Positions 9,474 to 19,364 of a DNA stretch of 64,000 nucleotides are shown piece by piece. The notes under the pieces are model-generated. The model saw only the letters and a list, made by a program, of their open reading frames with translations. It made no database searches and was not told the origin of the DNA. Position 1 is the first letter of the stretch. Each line of letters opens with the position of its first letter. This DNA comes from Sphingobacterium sp. SRCM116780 (GTDB taxonomy: Bacteria > Bacteroidota > Bacteroidia > Sphingobacteriales > Sphingobacteriaceae). The stretch covers positions 434,001-498,000 of the forward strand of contig NZ_CP090446.1 in the NCBI RefSeq assembly GCF_021442025.1. Direction: 5' to 3'. The position numbers and the translations under genes are program-made.

Positions 9474-10568
9474 ATGAGATATGTATTGCTAGTTGTAAGT
9501 TGTTTGTTATTTCTGATAGGATGTAAAAACAAAGATGAATTTACAATTTCTGGTCAAATTGAAAACACAGGAAATGTTAAAGTGATATCACTTTATGAAG
9601 GAGATCGAAAGTTGGATTCTATTTTTTTTGGAGACAACAATGCTTTTCAATTTAAAAGACCAACTAGTCAAGCACGTTTATTATCGCTTCGTGTCGGTAA
9701 AAATCGATATGATTTAATTGCATCTCCAGGAGAAGAAATTACGTTCAAAGCTGATCTTCAAAAGGATGTTAACAATTATCAAATTGAAGGTTCCAATTTA
9801 TCATCAACTATTCAAAGCTTTTCAAAAATGAGAAATCGACGTGATTTTGTTCGTGATTCATTACAAGCCGAATTTGGAAAAAAAACATTGGCTGCCGATG
9901 CGGATGAGATTGAAATTTTGAGAAGTGAGTATAAACAGAAATTTACAGAACAGCTTAAATACTATACTAAGGCAGCAGTAGATTTTGCTAATCAACATGA
10001 CGATATCGCTGGTTTTTATGCGATAAGTACATTAGATCCAGAAATTGCAGAATCAGAAATCATTCGATATGCTGATCAGATTAAGGATAAATTCTTGGAT
10101 AATGGATATGTCACGCAATTTAAAGAAGAAACAAATAAACTGAAAAGATTGGCTGTTGGTCAACCTGCTCCAGATTTTGAATCATTTACACCAAATAATA
10201 AATCTGTTAAATTATCTGATTTTAGAGGAAAATATGTGTTACTCGATTTCTGGGCATCCTGGTGTACACCTTGTCGTCAAGAAAACCCCAATGTAGTCAG
10301 ATTATATCATACCTATAAAGCAAAAGGATTTGACGTATTTGGTGTCTCGTTGGATGATAATCCAGGTCCTTGGATGCGTGCTATTACAGATGATCAATTA
10401 CAGTGGACCAATGCATCGGATTTGAAAGCATGGGGATCATCTGTTGTTGGGTTATATCGCATTACAGGAATACCGACCTCGTATATCGTAGATCCCAAAG
10501 GTTTAATTGTCGCTAAAAACTTAAGAGGACAAGAATTAGAAGAATTTTTAAAGAAAACTTTAAAATAG
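9474..10568 (+). CDS. TlpA-like thiol:disulfide oxidoreductase lipoprotein
   Basis: Predicted lipoprotein of 364 residues facing the periplasm. Signal peptide with lipobox FLIGC (Cys 17). Residues about 22-120 form the N-terminal beta domain common in Bacteroidota TlpA-like proteins (DUF4369-like: ISGQIEN...GNVKVISLYEGDRKLDS). A helical linker follows, then a thioredoxin/AhpC-TSA domain from about 225 with redox motif W-C264-T-P-C267 and the cis-Pro loop GIPTSYIVDPKG. Family members reduce or shuffle disulfides in envelope proteins, including cytochrome c maturation. The partner here is unknown. Only 13 bases separate it from alaS. Confidence 0.9.
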   Translation: MRYVLLVVSCLLFLIGCKNKDEFTISGQIENTGNVKVISLYEGDRKLDSIFFGDNNAFQFKRPTSQARLLSLRVGKNRYDLIASPGEEITFKADLQKDVNNYQIEGSNLSSTIQSFSKMRNRRDFVRDSLQAEFGKKTLAADADEIEILRSEYKQKFTEQLKYYTKAAVDFANQHDDIAGFYAISTLDPEIAESEIIRYADQIKDKFLDNGYVTQFKEETNKLKRLAVGQPAPDFESFTPNNKSVKLSDFRGKYVLLDFWASWCTPCRQENPNVVRLYHTYKAKGFDVFGVSLDDNPGPWMRAITDDQLQWTNASDLKAWGSSVVGLYRITGIPTSYIVDPKGLIVAKNLRGQELEEFLKKTLK

Positions 10569-10670
10569 CGCTAATTATATATTAACTTGCTATGTGTTAC
10601 TTAACAATTTAATAACATTGCATTAATGTCTTGTTGTCATTTTGTTCATAAATTTATCAAAAAAAAGAAG

Positions 10671-11363
10671 ATGAGCATTGCAAAGCAAAAAATATTGGTA
10701 GTTGATGATGAACAAGATATTCTAGATTTAATCGCATTTAATTTAAAGCGTGAAGGATATCAAGTATCAACTGCATCTAATGGTTATGAAGCGATCAATG
10801 TAGCAAAAGATATCAATCCAGATTTAATTATCTTGGATGTGATGATGCCTAAGATGGATGGAATTGAAGCTTGCCGAGTTATGCGTGCTATGCCCGAGTT
10901 TAAAAATACGTTTATGGTGTTTTTAACAGCTAGAAGTGAAGAATATTCTGAAATTGCGGGTTTTCATGTTGGAGCAGATGACTATATCGCAAAGCCGATT
11001 AAACCTCGTGCTTTAATGAGCCGAATCAATGCTATTCTACGAAGAAATGCTTCTGAAGAAGCTGCGAGATCTCAAGATAAATTAGAAATTATGGATTTGG
11101 TGATTGATCGAGATTCTTTTTTGGTGTATCGCGGTGAACAAAAAATTGTATTAGCAAAAAAGGAATTTGAATTGATGTACTTACTAGCTTCTAAACCTAA
11201 TAAAGTTTTTACGAGAGAACAAATTTTGAAAAGTATCTGGGAAGATTCAGTGGTTGTAACGAATAGAACAATTGATGTGCATATCAGAAAGCTAAGAGAA
11301 AAAATTGGTGAAAATTATGTAACTACAGTTAAAGGCGTGGGTTATAAATTTGATGTAGCTTAA
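10671..11363 (+). CDS. OmpR/PhoB-family response regulator
   Basis: Two-component response regulator, 230 residues from the ATG at 10671. An upstream ATG at 10626 would add an unlikely MSCCHFVHKF extension. The receiver domain shows acidic pocket VVDDEQD, phospho-Asp in IILDVMMPKMDG, the switch Thr in FLTAR and Lys in DDYIAKP. The C-terminal winged helix (about 128-228) has the OmpR/PhoB recognition pattern RTIDVHIRKLREKIG. Its sequence resembles the PhoB-like regulators of Bacteroidota. No sensor kinase is adjacent, so it is an orphan here and its signal cannot be read from context. A good terminator follows. Confidence 0.92.
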   Translation: MSIAKQKILVVDDEQDILDLIAFNLKREGYQVSTASNGYEAINVAKDINPDLIILDVMMPKMDGIEACRVMRAMPEFKNTFMVFLTARSEEYSEIAGFHVGADDYIAKPIKPRALMSRINAILRRNASEEAARSQDKLEIMDLVIDRDSFLVYRGEQKIVLAKKEFELMYLLASKPNKVFTREQILKSIWEDSVVVTNRTIDVHIRKLREKIGENYVTTVKGVGYKFDVA

Positions 11364-11388
11364 AATAAGACATTAAGAATGAAGTAAG

Positions 11389-11420
11389 AAAGCAGTAATT
11401 AATAATTACTGCTTTTTTTT
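11389..11420 (+). terminator. Rho-independent terminator of the response regulator gene
   Basis: 12-bp stem (aaagcagtaatt / aattactgcttt) with a 3-base loop and an 8-T tract. Confidence 0.85.
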
Positions 11421-11549
11421 ATGAATAAACTTTAGAAATGAGCTATCTAGCTACATTTTAATAAAAATAAAAACTATCAAAGTTATTTCAGTTGTGAATT
11501 TTTTATTTTCATATATCGTAAGAATAGAATATTAAAATTTAAAATAAAT

Positions 11550-12032
11550 ATGAAAAAATTAAAAATTATTGTTTTAACTTTTTTGGCTTTAGTGCTGAGT
11601 ACAAGCATCTATGCGCAAGAAAAAGTTCAAGAGATTGAGAAAGTCTCAAATGTAATTTCAACCGAAAAACAAGGTGTTGTAGCTGTACAAGCAACTGAAA
11701 AGGAAAGATTAGCAGCAGAAAGGAAAGAAGAAGCTAAAGTAAAAAAGAAGGAAAAAGAACTAGCGAAAGCTCAAAAAGCAAAAGATAAGGCTCAAGCAAA
11801 ATATGAAAATACGGTAGAAAATATTGATAAAACTTCCGATAAGATTGATAAGCAACGCGAAAAGATAGAAGATTTAGAATCTGATTTGGACAAAAAAATC
11901 AGCCGAGATAAAATCTCTGGTATTCCTTTAGATAAAGCTAAAATCAAAATTAGCAAAGAGGAGATTAAATTAAAAGAGTACGAAAAAGATTTAGAGTCGT
12001 ATAGAAGAGATTTAAAAAAACTAATTCGGTAA
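11550..12032 (+). CDS. Secreted Lys/Glu-rich coiled-coil protein, function unknown
   Basis: 160 residues. Clear signal peptide (MKKLKIIVLTFLALVLSTSIYA, cleavage before QEK). Almost the whole mature part, from about residue 50, is a highly charged helix with heptad character (KKKEKELAKAQKAKDKAQAKYENT..., REKIEDLESDLDKKI). No catalytic motif or known domain was recognised. Monocistronic, between two terminators. A periplasmic or outer-membrane-associated structural role is plausible, but this is inference only. Confidence 0.75.
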   Translation: MKKLKIIVLTFLALVLSTSIYAQEKVQEIEKVSNVISTEKQGVVAVQATEKERLAAERKEEAKVKKKEKELAKAQKAKDKAQAKYENTVENIDKTSDKIDKQREKIEDLESDLDKKISRDKISGIPLDKAKIKISKEEIKLKEYEKDLESYRRDLKKLIR

Positions 12033-12051
12033 GGTTATTGAATTGAAAATT

Positions 12052-12086
12052 GAGGGCTTATTTCTTTAGAAATGGCCCCCTTTTTA
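12052..12086 (+). terminator. Terminator of the coiled-coil protein gene
   Basis: Imperfect stem (gagggc...atttct / agaaat..gccccc) followed by five T residues, about 20 bases after the stop codon. Confidence 0.6.
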
Positions 12087-12180
12087 TTTGTGAAGTATTT
12101 TATTTAATTAAAAGCACCCAAATAGTTAGTGGTGATTTGAAAATATGAGGATATCTAATTAGCATAATCAGATGATTGTT

Positions 12181-12188
12181 TATATTTG
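12181..12188 (+). promoter_or_regulatory. Candidate -7 box for pyrC
   Basis: Perfect TAnnTTTG (TATATTTG) 26 bases before the pyrC ATG. The -33 element is unclear (TTAG at 12159-12162). Confidence 0.4.
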
Positions 12189-12214
12189 TTTATCTATTAA
12201 CATATCGATAAGCA

Positions 12215-13552
12215 ATGTCAACAATACTTATAAAATCTGCACAAATTGTTAATGAAGGAAAAATAACAACAGCAGACGTATACATTAGCAATGGTCGTAT
12301 AGAGATGATTGCTTCAGAGATCAATCACCCGGCCGACCAGGAAATCAATGCAGAGGGCTTACATCTTCTTCCTGGCTTGATTGACGATCAAGTTCATTTT
12401 CGCGAACCTGGATTAACACATAAGGCCGATATCTGGCATGAAAGCCGTGCTGCGGTAGCAGGAGGGACTACTTCCTTTATGGAAATGCCAAATACAGTTC
12501 CCAATACGTTAACACAAATATTACTGCAGGACAAGTATGATATTGCTGCTCGAAGTGCATTAGCGAATTACTCGTTTTTTATGGGAGCTGCCAATGATAA
12601 TTTGGAAGAAGTATTGAAAACGAATCCACGTGATGTATGTGGCGTTAAAATATTTATGGGCTCTTCAACGGGTAACATGTTAGTTGATAACGAACGTGCT
12701 TTGGAAGGTATTTTTGCCAACTCACCAACTTTAATTGCGACACATTGTGAAGATGAAGCTACTATTCAAGCGAATTTAGCTCAATTTAAAGAAAAATATG
12801 GAGAGGAAGGTTTGACAATCGATATGCATCCTTTGATTCGTTCAGCAGAAGCTTGTTATTTATCGTCTTCTAAAGCCATTGAATTAGCAAAAAAGAACAA
12901 TACCCGCTTACATATTTTACATATCTCTACAGCAAAGGAAACAACGTTATTTCGAAATGATATCCCATTGGCTGAAAAACGAATTACAGCAGAAGCTTGT
13001 ATTCATCACATGTGGTTTTCAGATGTAGATTATGCGACAAAAGGAAATTTCATTAAATGGAATCCTGCCGTTAAAACTGCAAATGACCGTGATCAGATTG
13101 TGAAAGCAGTATTGGATGGACATATTGATGTCATTGCTACAGATCATGCTCCGCATACGCTTGCTGAAAAATCTCAATCCTATAGCGCAGCTCCGTCAGG
13201 AGGACCATTGATTCAACATGCTTTGCAAGCCTTATTGGATATGTATCATGATGGTAAAATGACGCTAGAGCAGATTGTTCAGAAGTCAGCACATAATACT
13301 GCTATCTGTTTTCAGATAGAAGAACGTGGATTTATTCGCGAAGGTTACTGGGCAGATTTGGTTCTGGTAGATTTGAATAAACCTTATACAGTAACAAAAT
13401 CTAATATCCTTTCAAAATGTGGATGGTCTCCATTTGAAGATCATACCTTTAAATCTTCTATTGAGTATACCATCGTATCCGGAAAATTAGCGTATTCGAA
13501 AGGAAGCTTGATTGAATATGGATATGGTCAACGTATGTTGTTTAATAGATAG
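12215..13552 (+). CDS. pyrC: Dihydroorotase
   Basis: Zinc amidohydrolase that reversibly cyclises carbamoyl-aspartate to dihydroorotate in pyrimidine synthesis, cytoplasmic. 445 residues, class I length. Metal and substrate residues are visible: H-F-R (H61, R63) in DDQVHFREPG, the carboxylatable Lys K145 in GVKIFMGSSTGN, His in LHILHIST, and the catalytic Asp D310 in ATDHAPH. The intact HxR, Lys and DHAPH set argues for an active dihydroorotase rather than a catalytically dead PyrC' or an allantoinase; allantoinase remains the closest alternative. A short gap (20 bases) separates it from the next gene. Confidence 0.93.
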   Translation: MSTILIKSAQIVNEGKITTADVYISNGRIEMIASEINHPADQEINAEGLHLLPGLIDDQVHFREPGLTHKADIWHESRAAVAGGTTSFMEMPNTVPNTLTQILLQDKYDIAARSALANYSFFMGAANDNLEEVLKTNPRDVCGVKIFMGSSTGNMLVDNERALEGIFANSPTLIATHCEDEATIQANLAQFKEKYGEEGLTIDMHPLIRSAEACYLSSSKAIELAKKNNTRLHILHISTAKETTLFRNDIPLAEKRITAEACIHHMWFSDVDYATKGNFIKWNPAVKTANDRDQIVKAVLDGHIDVIATDHAPHTLAEKSQSYSAAPSGGPLIQHALQALLDMYHDGKMTLEQIVQKSAHNTAICFQIEERGFIREGYWADLVLVDLNKPYTVTKSNILSKCGWSPFEDHTFKSSIEYTIVSGKLAYSKGSLIEYGYGQRMLFNR

Positions 13553-13572
13553 TCTTTGATTGATCTAAACCT

Positions 13573-14625
13573 ATGGATAAGAGAACATTTTTAAAATCTT
13601 TGGGACTAGCGGCTACAAGTATCCCTTCTTTATCTTTTGGCAAAGAAGATTTCTTTGAGACAATAGAAAACCAAAAGAAACTACTTGCTTCAATTTTGCA
13701 AAAAGGAGACACCATTGGATTGATTGCTCCAGCGGGAGTTATTGATACAGAAGAATCCATTGTGTTGACGAAAGAAATATTTGAAACCTTTGGCTTTAAA
13801 GTAAAAGAAGGAAAACATATTCGTAGTCGATATGGCAATCTTGCTGGGAAGGATGAAGAACGTTTATCAGATCTTCACAGCATGTTTGCAGACAAAGAAG
13901 TCAAGGCTATCATATGTATCCGAGGAGGTGCTGGAGCTTCCCGTTTATTGCCCCAAATCGATTATAAATTAATTTCCCAAAATCCAAAAGTCTTGCTTGG
14001 ATATAGCGACATTACAGCATTGATCATGGCATTATTTAAGAAAACAGGTTTAATCTCTTTTCATGGTGCTGTGGGAATTAGTACATGGAGTAATACTGTT
14101 GCTAAAAGTTTTGAAAATCAGTTTTTATTAAATAACCCAGTCGTTTTTGCAAATCCAACGGATAAAGGAGATAACTTTATTCAGTATAAAGAACGCATTA
14201 CAACGCTGAAATCTGGCCAAGCTGAAGGAACGCTGTTAGGTGGAAATCTAACATTGATTTCAGGCTTATGCGGATCAGATTATTTACCTGACTTTACAAA
14301 TGCTATTTTATTTCTTGAGGAAGTTGATGAAAATATAGAACGTGTCGATCGTATGTTTTGTCAATTGAAATTGGCGGGTATATTAGATCAGATTAAAGGA
14401 TTTATCTTTGGGAAATGTACTGACTGTGGTCCAACAGCAGGATATGGTTCCTTGACTTTAGAACAAGTTTTAAATGAGTACATCAGACCTTTAGAGATCC
14501 CAGCTTATTCAGGAGCGATGATCGGACATATTGCCAACCAATTTATTTTGCCAGTAGGAGCAAAAGTGAGGATGGATGCAGATAAAGGTACAATAACACT
14601 TTTAGATAAAGTTTTAAAAGATTAA
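13573..14625 (+). CDS. Exported S66-family LD-carboxypeptidase
   Basis: Serine peptidase of family S66, 350 residues, expected to remove the terminal D-Ala from L,D-linked murein tetrapeptides during wall recycling. The N-terminus (MDKRTFLKSLGLAATSIPSLSFG) resembles a Tat-like signal with KR in place of RR, so it is likely exported. Catalytic Ser 145 lies in the nucleophile elbow GYSDIT. The acidic residue is Glu 249/250 in FLEEVDE, and His 319 is in IGHIANQ. The next gene begins on the base after its stop codon (taaatg), indicating translational coupling with an M14 peptidase. The MccF branch of S66 is an alternative, but the murein context favours LD-carboxypeptidase. Confidence 0.88.
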   Translation: MDKRTFLKSLGLAATSIPSLSFGKEDFFETIENQKKLLASILQKGDTIGLIAPAGVIDTEESIVLTKEIFETFGFKVKEGKHIRSRYGNLAGKDEERLSDLHSMFADKEVKAIICIRGGAGASRLLPQIDYKLISQNPKVLLGYSDITALIMALFKKTGLISFHGAVGISTWSNTVAKSFENQFLLNNPVVFANPTDKGDNFIQYKERITTLKSGQAEGTLLGGNLTLISGLCGSDYLPDFTNAILFLEEVDENIERVDRMFCQLKLAGILDQIKGFIFGKCTDCGPTAGYGSLTLEQVLNEYIRPLEIPAYSGAMIGHIANQFILPVGAKVRMDADKGTITLLDKVLKD

Positions 14626-16089
14626 ATGAAACAGATTCTCATCCTAATGGCCTTTATATTTTCAGAAACAACAATTTCTGCACAAACAATGAATTTGAAT
14701 AAAAAAGATTTTGATGAAGCATATTCATCCTACAAAGAACAACTACTACAGCAGCGTCGATTTAAACACAGTACGATCATTCAGCTAATCAATAAACATC
14801 AGGCAGCTCAAGTTTTACAAGTGAAGCAAATTGGTGAATCTGTTCAAAAACGTTCGATTTACGAACTTACCTATGGAATGGGTAAGAAGAAAGTGATGCT
14901 TTGGTCACAAATGCATGGAGATGAGCCTACAGCAACGATGGCACTCTTTGACTTGTTTAATTTTTTATCAGGTACACATGATGAATTTGATGCGGTAAGA
15001 GACCTGTTAAAATCAACGTTAGAAGTTCACTTCATCCCAATGTTAAATCCCGATGGGGCAGAAGTGTACACGAGAAGAAATGCGCAACATATCGACTTAA
15101 ATAGAGACGCTCGTGATATTGCAACTCCAGAAGGAAAACTTTTAAGATCTCGAGCGGAAACTGTAAAGCCTCAATTTGCGTTTAATCTACACGATCAAAA
15201 TATTTACTATAATGTTCCAGGAACTAAAACTCCTGTAACGATATCTTTATTAGCTCCAGCCTATAATTGGGAGCGAGATGTTAATGATGTTCGTGGAAAT
15301 GCGATGAAATTAATTGCTGGTATGAACAAAATCCTACAAGATTATATTCCAAATGCTGTTGCCAAATACGATGATGAACATTCACCTCGAGCATTTGGCG
15401 ATAGTTTTCAAAAATGGGGAGCAAGCACTATATTGATAGAATCAGGTGCTTTTGCAGGAGATGCGGAGAAACAGGAAATCCGAAAATTGAATTTTATTTT
15501 GATATTAAATTCTTTACTTCAAATTGCTCAGGATAGTTACCAACAATTCTCCATTGAGGATTATCATCAGATTCCATTCAATGCATCCCAATTGCATGAT
15601 GTGGTTTTGCGTCATGTGTCGACGGTTTCCCAAAACTTACCCCTGCAAGTTGATATTGTGATACGTCGAGATGAAATTACGGTTGATCAAGATTATTATG
15701 TGAAGGGATATATTGAAGATATAGGAGACTTACATGATTTTTATGGTTATACGGATCTAGATCTAACAGGATTTGAACTGGTAGAAGCTAAGATCTATGA
15801 AACCGTGTTTAAAAATTTTGATGCTTTAAAAACAATTAATTTTAAAGATTTACTAAAACAAGGCTATGCGGCTGTGAAAATTGCAGAATCAGAATTAACA
15901 ACTTTGCATAATTTTCCTATGCAAATCTTATATAAAGGAAAATGGCAACCGTTTGGCTCCCTAAATCTCGGTCAGGAAGCAAATTTCTTCTTAAAAAAAG
16001 ACAATAAGATTCAATATGCCATCATCAACGGTTATGTCATAGATTTAAATAAAGATCTTTCATTAGATTTAAAACAAGCGGTACATTAA
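14626..16089 (+). CDS. Exported M14-family zinc carboxypeptidase
   Basis: Zinc metallopeptidase of 487 residues with a signal peptide (ends ...TISAQ). M14 active site: H97-x2-E100 (MHGDE) and H189 (NLHDQ) bind zinc; Glu 272 in ILIESG is the general base; NPDGAEVYTRRNAQHIDLNRD supplies the substrate-binding Asn/Arg. The last 180 residues are a beta-rich domain not recognised. It starts immediately after the LD-carboxypeptidase stop. Several M14 enzymes cleave murein peptides (MpaA-like amidases), which fits the context, but the exact substrate is inferred. Confidence 0.87.
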   Translation: MKQILILMAFIFSETTISAQTMNLNKKDFDEAYSSYKEQLLQQRRFKHSTIIQLINKHQAAQVLQVKQIGESVQKRSIYELTYGMGKKKVMLWSQMHGDEPTATMALFDLFNFLSGTHDEFDAVRDLLKSTLEVHFIPMLNPDGAEVYTRRNAQHIDLNRDARDIATPEGKLLRSRAETVKPQFAFNLHDQNIYYNVPGTKTPVTISLLAPAYNWERDVNDVRGNAMKLIAGMNKILQDYIPNAVAKYDDEHSPRAFGDSFQKWGASTILIESGAFAGDAEKQEIRKLNFILILNSLLQIAQDSYQQFSIEDYHQIPFNASQLHDVVLRHVSTVSQNLPLQVDIVIRRDEITVDQDYYVKGYIEDIGDLHDFYGYTDLDLTGFELVEAKIYETVFKNFDALKTINFKDLLKQGYAAVKIAESELTTLHNFPMQILYKGKWQPFGSLNLGQEANFFLKKDNKIQYAIINGYVIDLNKDLSLDLKQAVH

Positions 16090-16100
16090 AGACTGCAGAA

Positions 16101-16145
16101 ATAAAGTAAGGCTAGGAATAATTTGATTTTCTAGCCTTACTTTAT
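16101..16145 (+). terminator. Terminator of the ldcA-M14 operon
   Basis: Perfect 15-bp inverted repeat (ataaagtaaggctag / complement) with a 15-base loop. The T tract is weak, so it may also protect the 3' end. Confidence 0.6.
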
Positions 16146-16279
16146 TGATATACTGTGTAACATAATAGTTACTCAATCCTTTGTGTAACATAGAATTGCG
16201 ATTTAGTTACAATAATTTGTTCTTGTTGCTGTTTTAAAATTTATAATTTGCTCATCAATTATAAAAAACCAACATTAAG

Positions 16280-19261
16280 ATGTTTAAATCATTGACAATT
16301 TTAAGTGCAACAGTATTGTTGACTACTTTCGTGAGTCAGGCACAACATATCTACCCACCTCAAAAGCAATTATGGGATGCCGATAAATTAGGAAATCAAA
16401 GAGCAGTCGTTCGAGTTGATAAAAACGAGAAGCAGGTGACGGCGATTATTCCTTGGAAAAATCGAAATGTCTCTGTTGATCAAAAAATTTTATTAGTTGA
16501 TAGTGCTACCCAAAAAATCTTTGAACCCTCACAATACATACATATTTCACCAGAGTCAGGCACCATTCAATTTGACGCCATCTCTGGAAATGGTATTTAC
16601 TATATCTACTATTTACCTTATGAAGTCGGGGGGAGAAGTAAATTTTATCCTGATGCCATTTATCTGAAACAAGATAAGAAGAACAATACAATAGCAAAAA
16701 GTACAAAAGCAACCGCGAAATTCTTGCGATTGGAATCTGTAGATCAGTTCAACAAGTATGATGAAATGGATAGGATTGCAACGGACAAGGAGTTAGCTGC
16801 ATTTTTGAAAAAAAATGCCTCAAAGTCTTACTTTATATTTCCAGAAAACCGTGATTTTCAAATTAAGATGACGGACTATTTACCGCAACGTTGGATGAAA
16901 TCTACTGCAGAAGGAAATCTTTTAAAAGCAAAATCGGATAAAGGGGAGTTGGTCGCTTTTCAATTTGGATTGTATGCTGATAAACAAGATTTAGAAGATG
17001 TTAAAATTTCTTTCTCCGATTTAAAATCAACTACAGGAGCAACGATTTCATCAAATTCAATTACATGTATCAATACAGAAGGAACAAGTTATGCAGGCAA
17101 ACCAATTTCTTTCACCGTTTATGTTCCCAAAGGTAAAGTTCAAGCCCTTTGGTGTGGTGCAGAAATACCATCGGACATTGCTGCTGGAACATATCATGGT
17201 AAAGCAACGATTAAACCTAAGAATGCACCTGAAAGACAGATCCCGATTGAAATTGAAGTAAGCAATCAAATTGCTAAAAATAAAGGATTCGACGAACCTT
17301 GGAAATTGACGCGTTTATCATGGTTGAATTCTACCCTAGCTCAAGAAAACACAGTTATAGCTCCCTATTTACCACTAAAACTTTCTGATGATAATCGCAT
17401 TGATATCTTAGGAAGACAAGTTACTCTGGGTAAAGATGGCTTACCTGCACAAATTCAAACCTTCTTTGCAGAAGACATGTTGAGCTTACAAACAGAGGGC
17501 AACGATTTATTAACAGAACCTATTCATTTTCATTTTAATGAAAAATCTGGAAAAGATATTTCATTTACATATAAAGCTTTACAATTTGATAAGAAGGAAG
17601 AAGGACTTTATGCTTGGCATACGGATGGAACTTCGGATGCCTTGCAACTACATGTCAAAGGTTCGTTGGAGTTTGATGGATTTATGGACTATTCTGTACA
17701 AGTTATTGCGACAAAAGATATTGACTTAGCTGATGTGCAATTTCACCTACCTATGCAACCCAAGAATGCCAAATATTTTATGGGATTGGGTGAGAAAGGT
17801 GGTTTAAGGAAAGAGCAGATTGCATGGAAGTGGGATGTGAAAAATAAGAGTCAAGACGGGGGGTGGATAGGATCTGTAAATGCGGGCGTTCAGTTCTCTC
17901 TTCGAGACGAACAATATTCTCGACCATTAAACACCAATTTTTATCTTCAGAAACCATTGTTGCTTCCCAAATCTTGGGGTAACAAGGATCAAGGGGGAAT
18001 TACGATTGCAGAAAAAGGAAAAGCAATTCTAGTCAATAGCTATACAGGAGGACGTACGATGAAGGCTGGTGATACACTGTATTACAACTTTCATTTGATG
18101 ATTACCCCATTCCATACCTTGAATACAGATTGGCAATGGAATAATCGTTTCTTTCATGCATATAAACCAATAGAAGAGGTGAAAAATAGTGGAGCGAATT
18201 TGATTAACCTTCATCATGGAAGTTTGGTTAATCCCTACATTAATTATCCCTTTGTAGCAACAAATGAAATGAAAGCGTATATCGATTCTGCGCATCAGTC
18301 AGGGTTGAAAGTAAAAATCTATAACACGGTACGCGAGGTTTCAAATCGCATGTATGAACTGTATCCATTGCGTAGCTTAGGACATGAGGTTTTTTCTTCA
18401 GGAAAAGGACAGGGATATTCGTGGTTGCAAGAGCATGTTGGTAAAGATTATATTGCAGCTTGGTTTGTTCCTGAGTTTAAAGATGCCGCGATTATCAATA
18501 GTGGGATGAACCGTTGGCATAATTATTACGTAGAAGGAATGAATTGGTTAGTTGACAATATTGGTATTGATGGCATCTATCTGGATGATGTCGCATTTGA
18601 TCGGGTAACGATGAAGCGTATCAAACGGGTGATGACTAAGAACGGTCATCCTGGTATCATTGATTTACATTCCGCAAATCAGTACAATAAGTCCGATGGA
18701 TTTAATAATAGCGGCAATTTATATCTAGAACATTTTCCTTATATCAATCGCCTTTGGTTTGGTGAATATTTTGATTATGAAAACAGTAAACCTGATTTTT
18801 ATTTGACCGAAGTAAGTGGTATTCCATTTGGCTTGATGGGAGAAATGCTGCAAGATGGAGGTAATCCTTGGCGTGGAATGATTTATGGCATGACCAATCG
18901 CTATCCTTGGGAAGGTGCTCGGGATACGCGAGATATCTGGCGTATCTGGGATGAATTTGGTATTCAACAGGCTAAAATGATTGGTTATTGGGTAGAAAAC
19001 AACCCTGTTAAAACAGATCAAGCAGATGTATTGACGACCGTATATCAAAAGCAAGGAAGTACCATGATTGCATTGGCAAGCTGGGCGTCAGGAGATACGC
19101 AAGCAAAACTGATCATCGATTGGAATAAATTAGGTTTAGACCCTAAAAAAGCAATTTTACACGCTCCATCGATCAAAAATGTACAAGAAATGAAAACATT
19201 TAATGTCAATGAGCCGATTACCATAGAAAAAGGTAAAGGTTGGATCTTGATCTTAAAGTAA
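16280..19261 (+). CDS. Large exported glycoside-hydrolase-like protein (GH123_N/DUF6067-like)
   Basis: 993 residues with a signal peptide (ends ...VSQAQ). The N-terminal 300 residues look like beta-sandwich domains (GTYHGKATIKPKNAPERQIPIEIEV is typical of the accessory domain of such hydrolases). The central and C-terminal part has a TIM-barrel look with acidic strand ends, notably GIDGIYLDDVAFDR and EHFPYINRLWFGEYFDY. From memory it resembles Bacteroidota proteins called glycoside hydrolase domain-containing (DUF6067/GH123 N-terminal type). I cannot assign a substrate. It stands alone with its own terminator, between the murein peptidases and the SusC/D operon, so a polysaccharide or wall-glycan substrate is plausible. 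Confidence 0.7.
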   Translation: MFKSLTILSATVLLTTFVSQAQHIYPPQKQLWDADKLGNQRAVVRVDKNEKQVTAIIPWKNRNVSVDQKILLVDSATQKIFEPSQYIHISPESGTIQFDAISGNGIYYIYYLPYEVGGRSKFYPDAIYLKQDKKNNTIAKSTKATAKFLRLESVDQFNKYDEMDRIATDKELAAFLKKNASKSYFIFPENRDFQIKMTDYLPQRWMKSTAEGNLLKAKSDKGELVAFQFGLYADKQDLEDVKISFSDLKSTTGATISSNSITCINTEGTSYAGKPISFTVYVPKGKVQALWCGAEIPSDIAAGTYHGKATIKPKNAPERQIPIEIEVSNQIAKNKGFDEPWKLTRLSWLNSTLAQENTVIAPYLPLKLSDDNRIDILGRQVTLGKDGLPAQIQTFFAEDMLSLQTEGNDLLTEPIHFHFNEKSGKDISFTYKALQFDKKEEGLYAWHTDGTSDALQLHVKGSLEFDGFMDYSVQVIATKDIDLADVQFHLPMQPKNAKYFMGLGEKGGLRKEQIAWKWDVKNKSQDGGWIGSVNAGVQFSLRDEQYSRPLNTNFYLQKPLLLPKSWGNKDQGGITIAEKGKAILVNSYTGGRTMKAGDTLYYNFHLMITPFHTLNTDWQWNNRFFHAYKPIEEVKNSGANLINLHHGSLVNPYINYPFVATNEMKAYIDSAHQSGLKVKIYNTVREVSNRMYELYPLRSLGHEVFSSGKGQGYSWLQEHVGKDYIAAWFVPEFKDAAIINSGMNRWHNYYVEGMNWLVDNIGIDGIYLDDVAFDRVTMKRIKRVMTKNGHPGIIDLHSANQYNKSDGFNNSGNLYLEHFPYINRLWFGEYFDYENSKPDFYLTEVSGIPFGLMGEMLQDGGNPWRGMIYGMTNRYPWEGARDTRDIWRIWDEFGIQQAKMIGYWVENNPVKTDQADVLTTVYQKQGSTMIALASWASGDTQAKLIIDWNKLGLDPKKAILHAPSIKNVQEMKTFNVNEPITIEKGKGWILILK

Positions 19262-19283
19262 TACGCTGATTACATTAAATGCT

Positions 19284-19318
19284 ACGCGCTGATAAATCTG
19301 ATATCAGCGCGTTTTTTT
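19284..19318 (+). terminator. Terminator of the glycoside-hydrolase-like gene
   Basis: Perfect 11-bp GC-rich stem (acgcgctgata / tatcagcgcgt) followed by seven T residues. Confidence 0.85.
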
Positions 19319-19328
19319 GTTTCCTATT

Positions 19329-19361
19329 TTGAGAAATTAATTCTTCAAATTCTTACTTTTG
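19329..19361 (+). promoter_or_regulatory. Promoter of the GNAT gene, nearly leaderless
   Basis: TTG at 19329-19331, 22-base spacer, perfect -7 box TACTTTTG at 19354-19361. The ATG at 19365 is only 3 bases beyond the box, so transcription would start at or within the start codon. Confidence 0.45.
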
Positions 19362-19364
19362 AAT

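Noticed and set aside
10626..10670. Extended start of the response regulator (MSCCHFVHKF...)
   Set aside because: The receiver domain normally begins a few residues before KILVVDDE; the ATG at 10671 fits and the extension has no counterpart.
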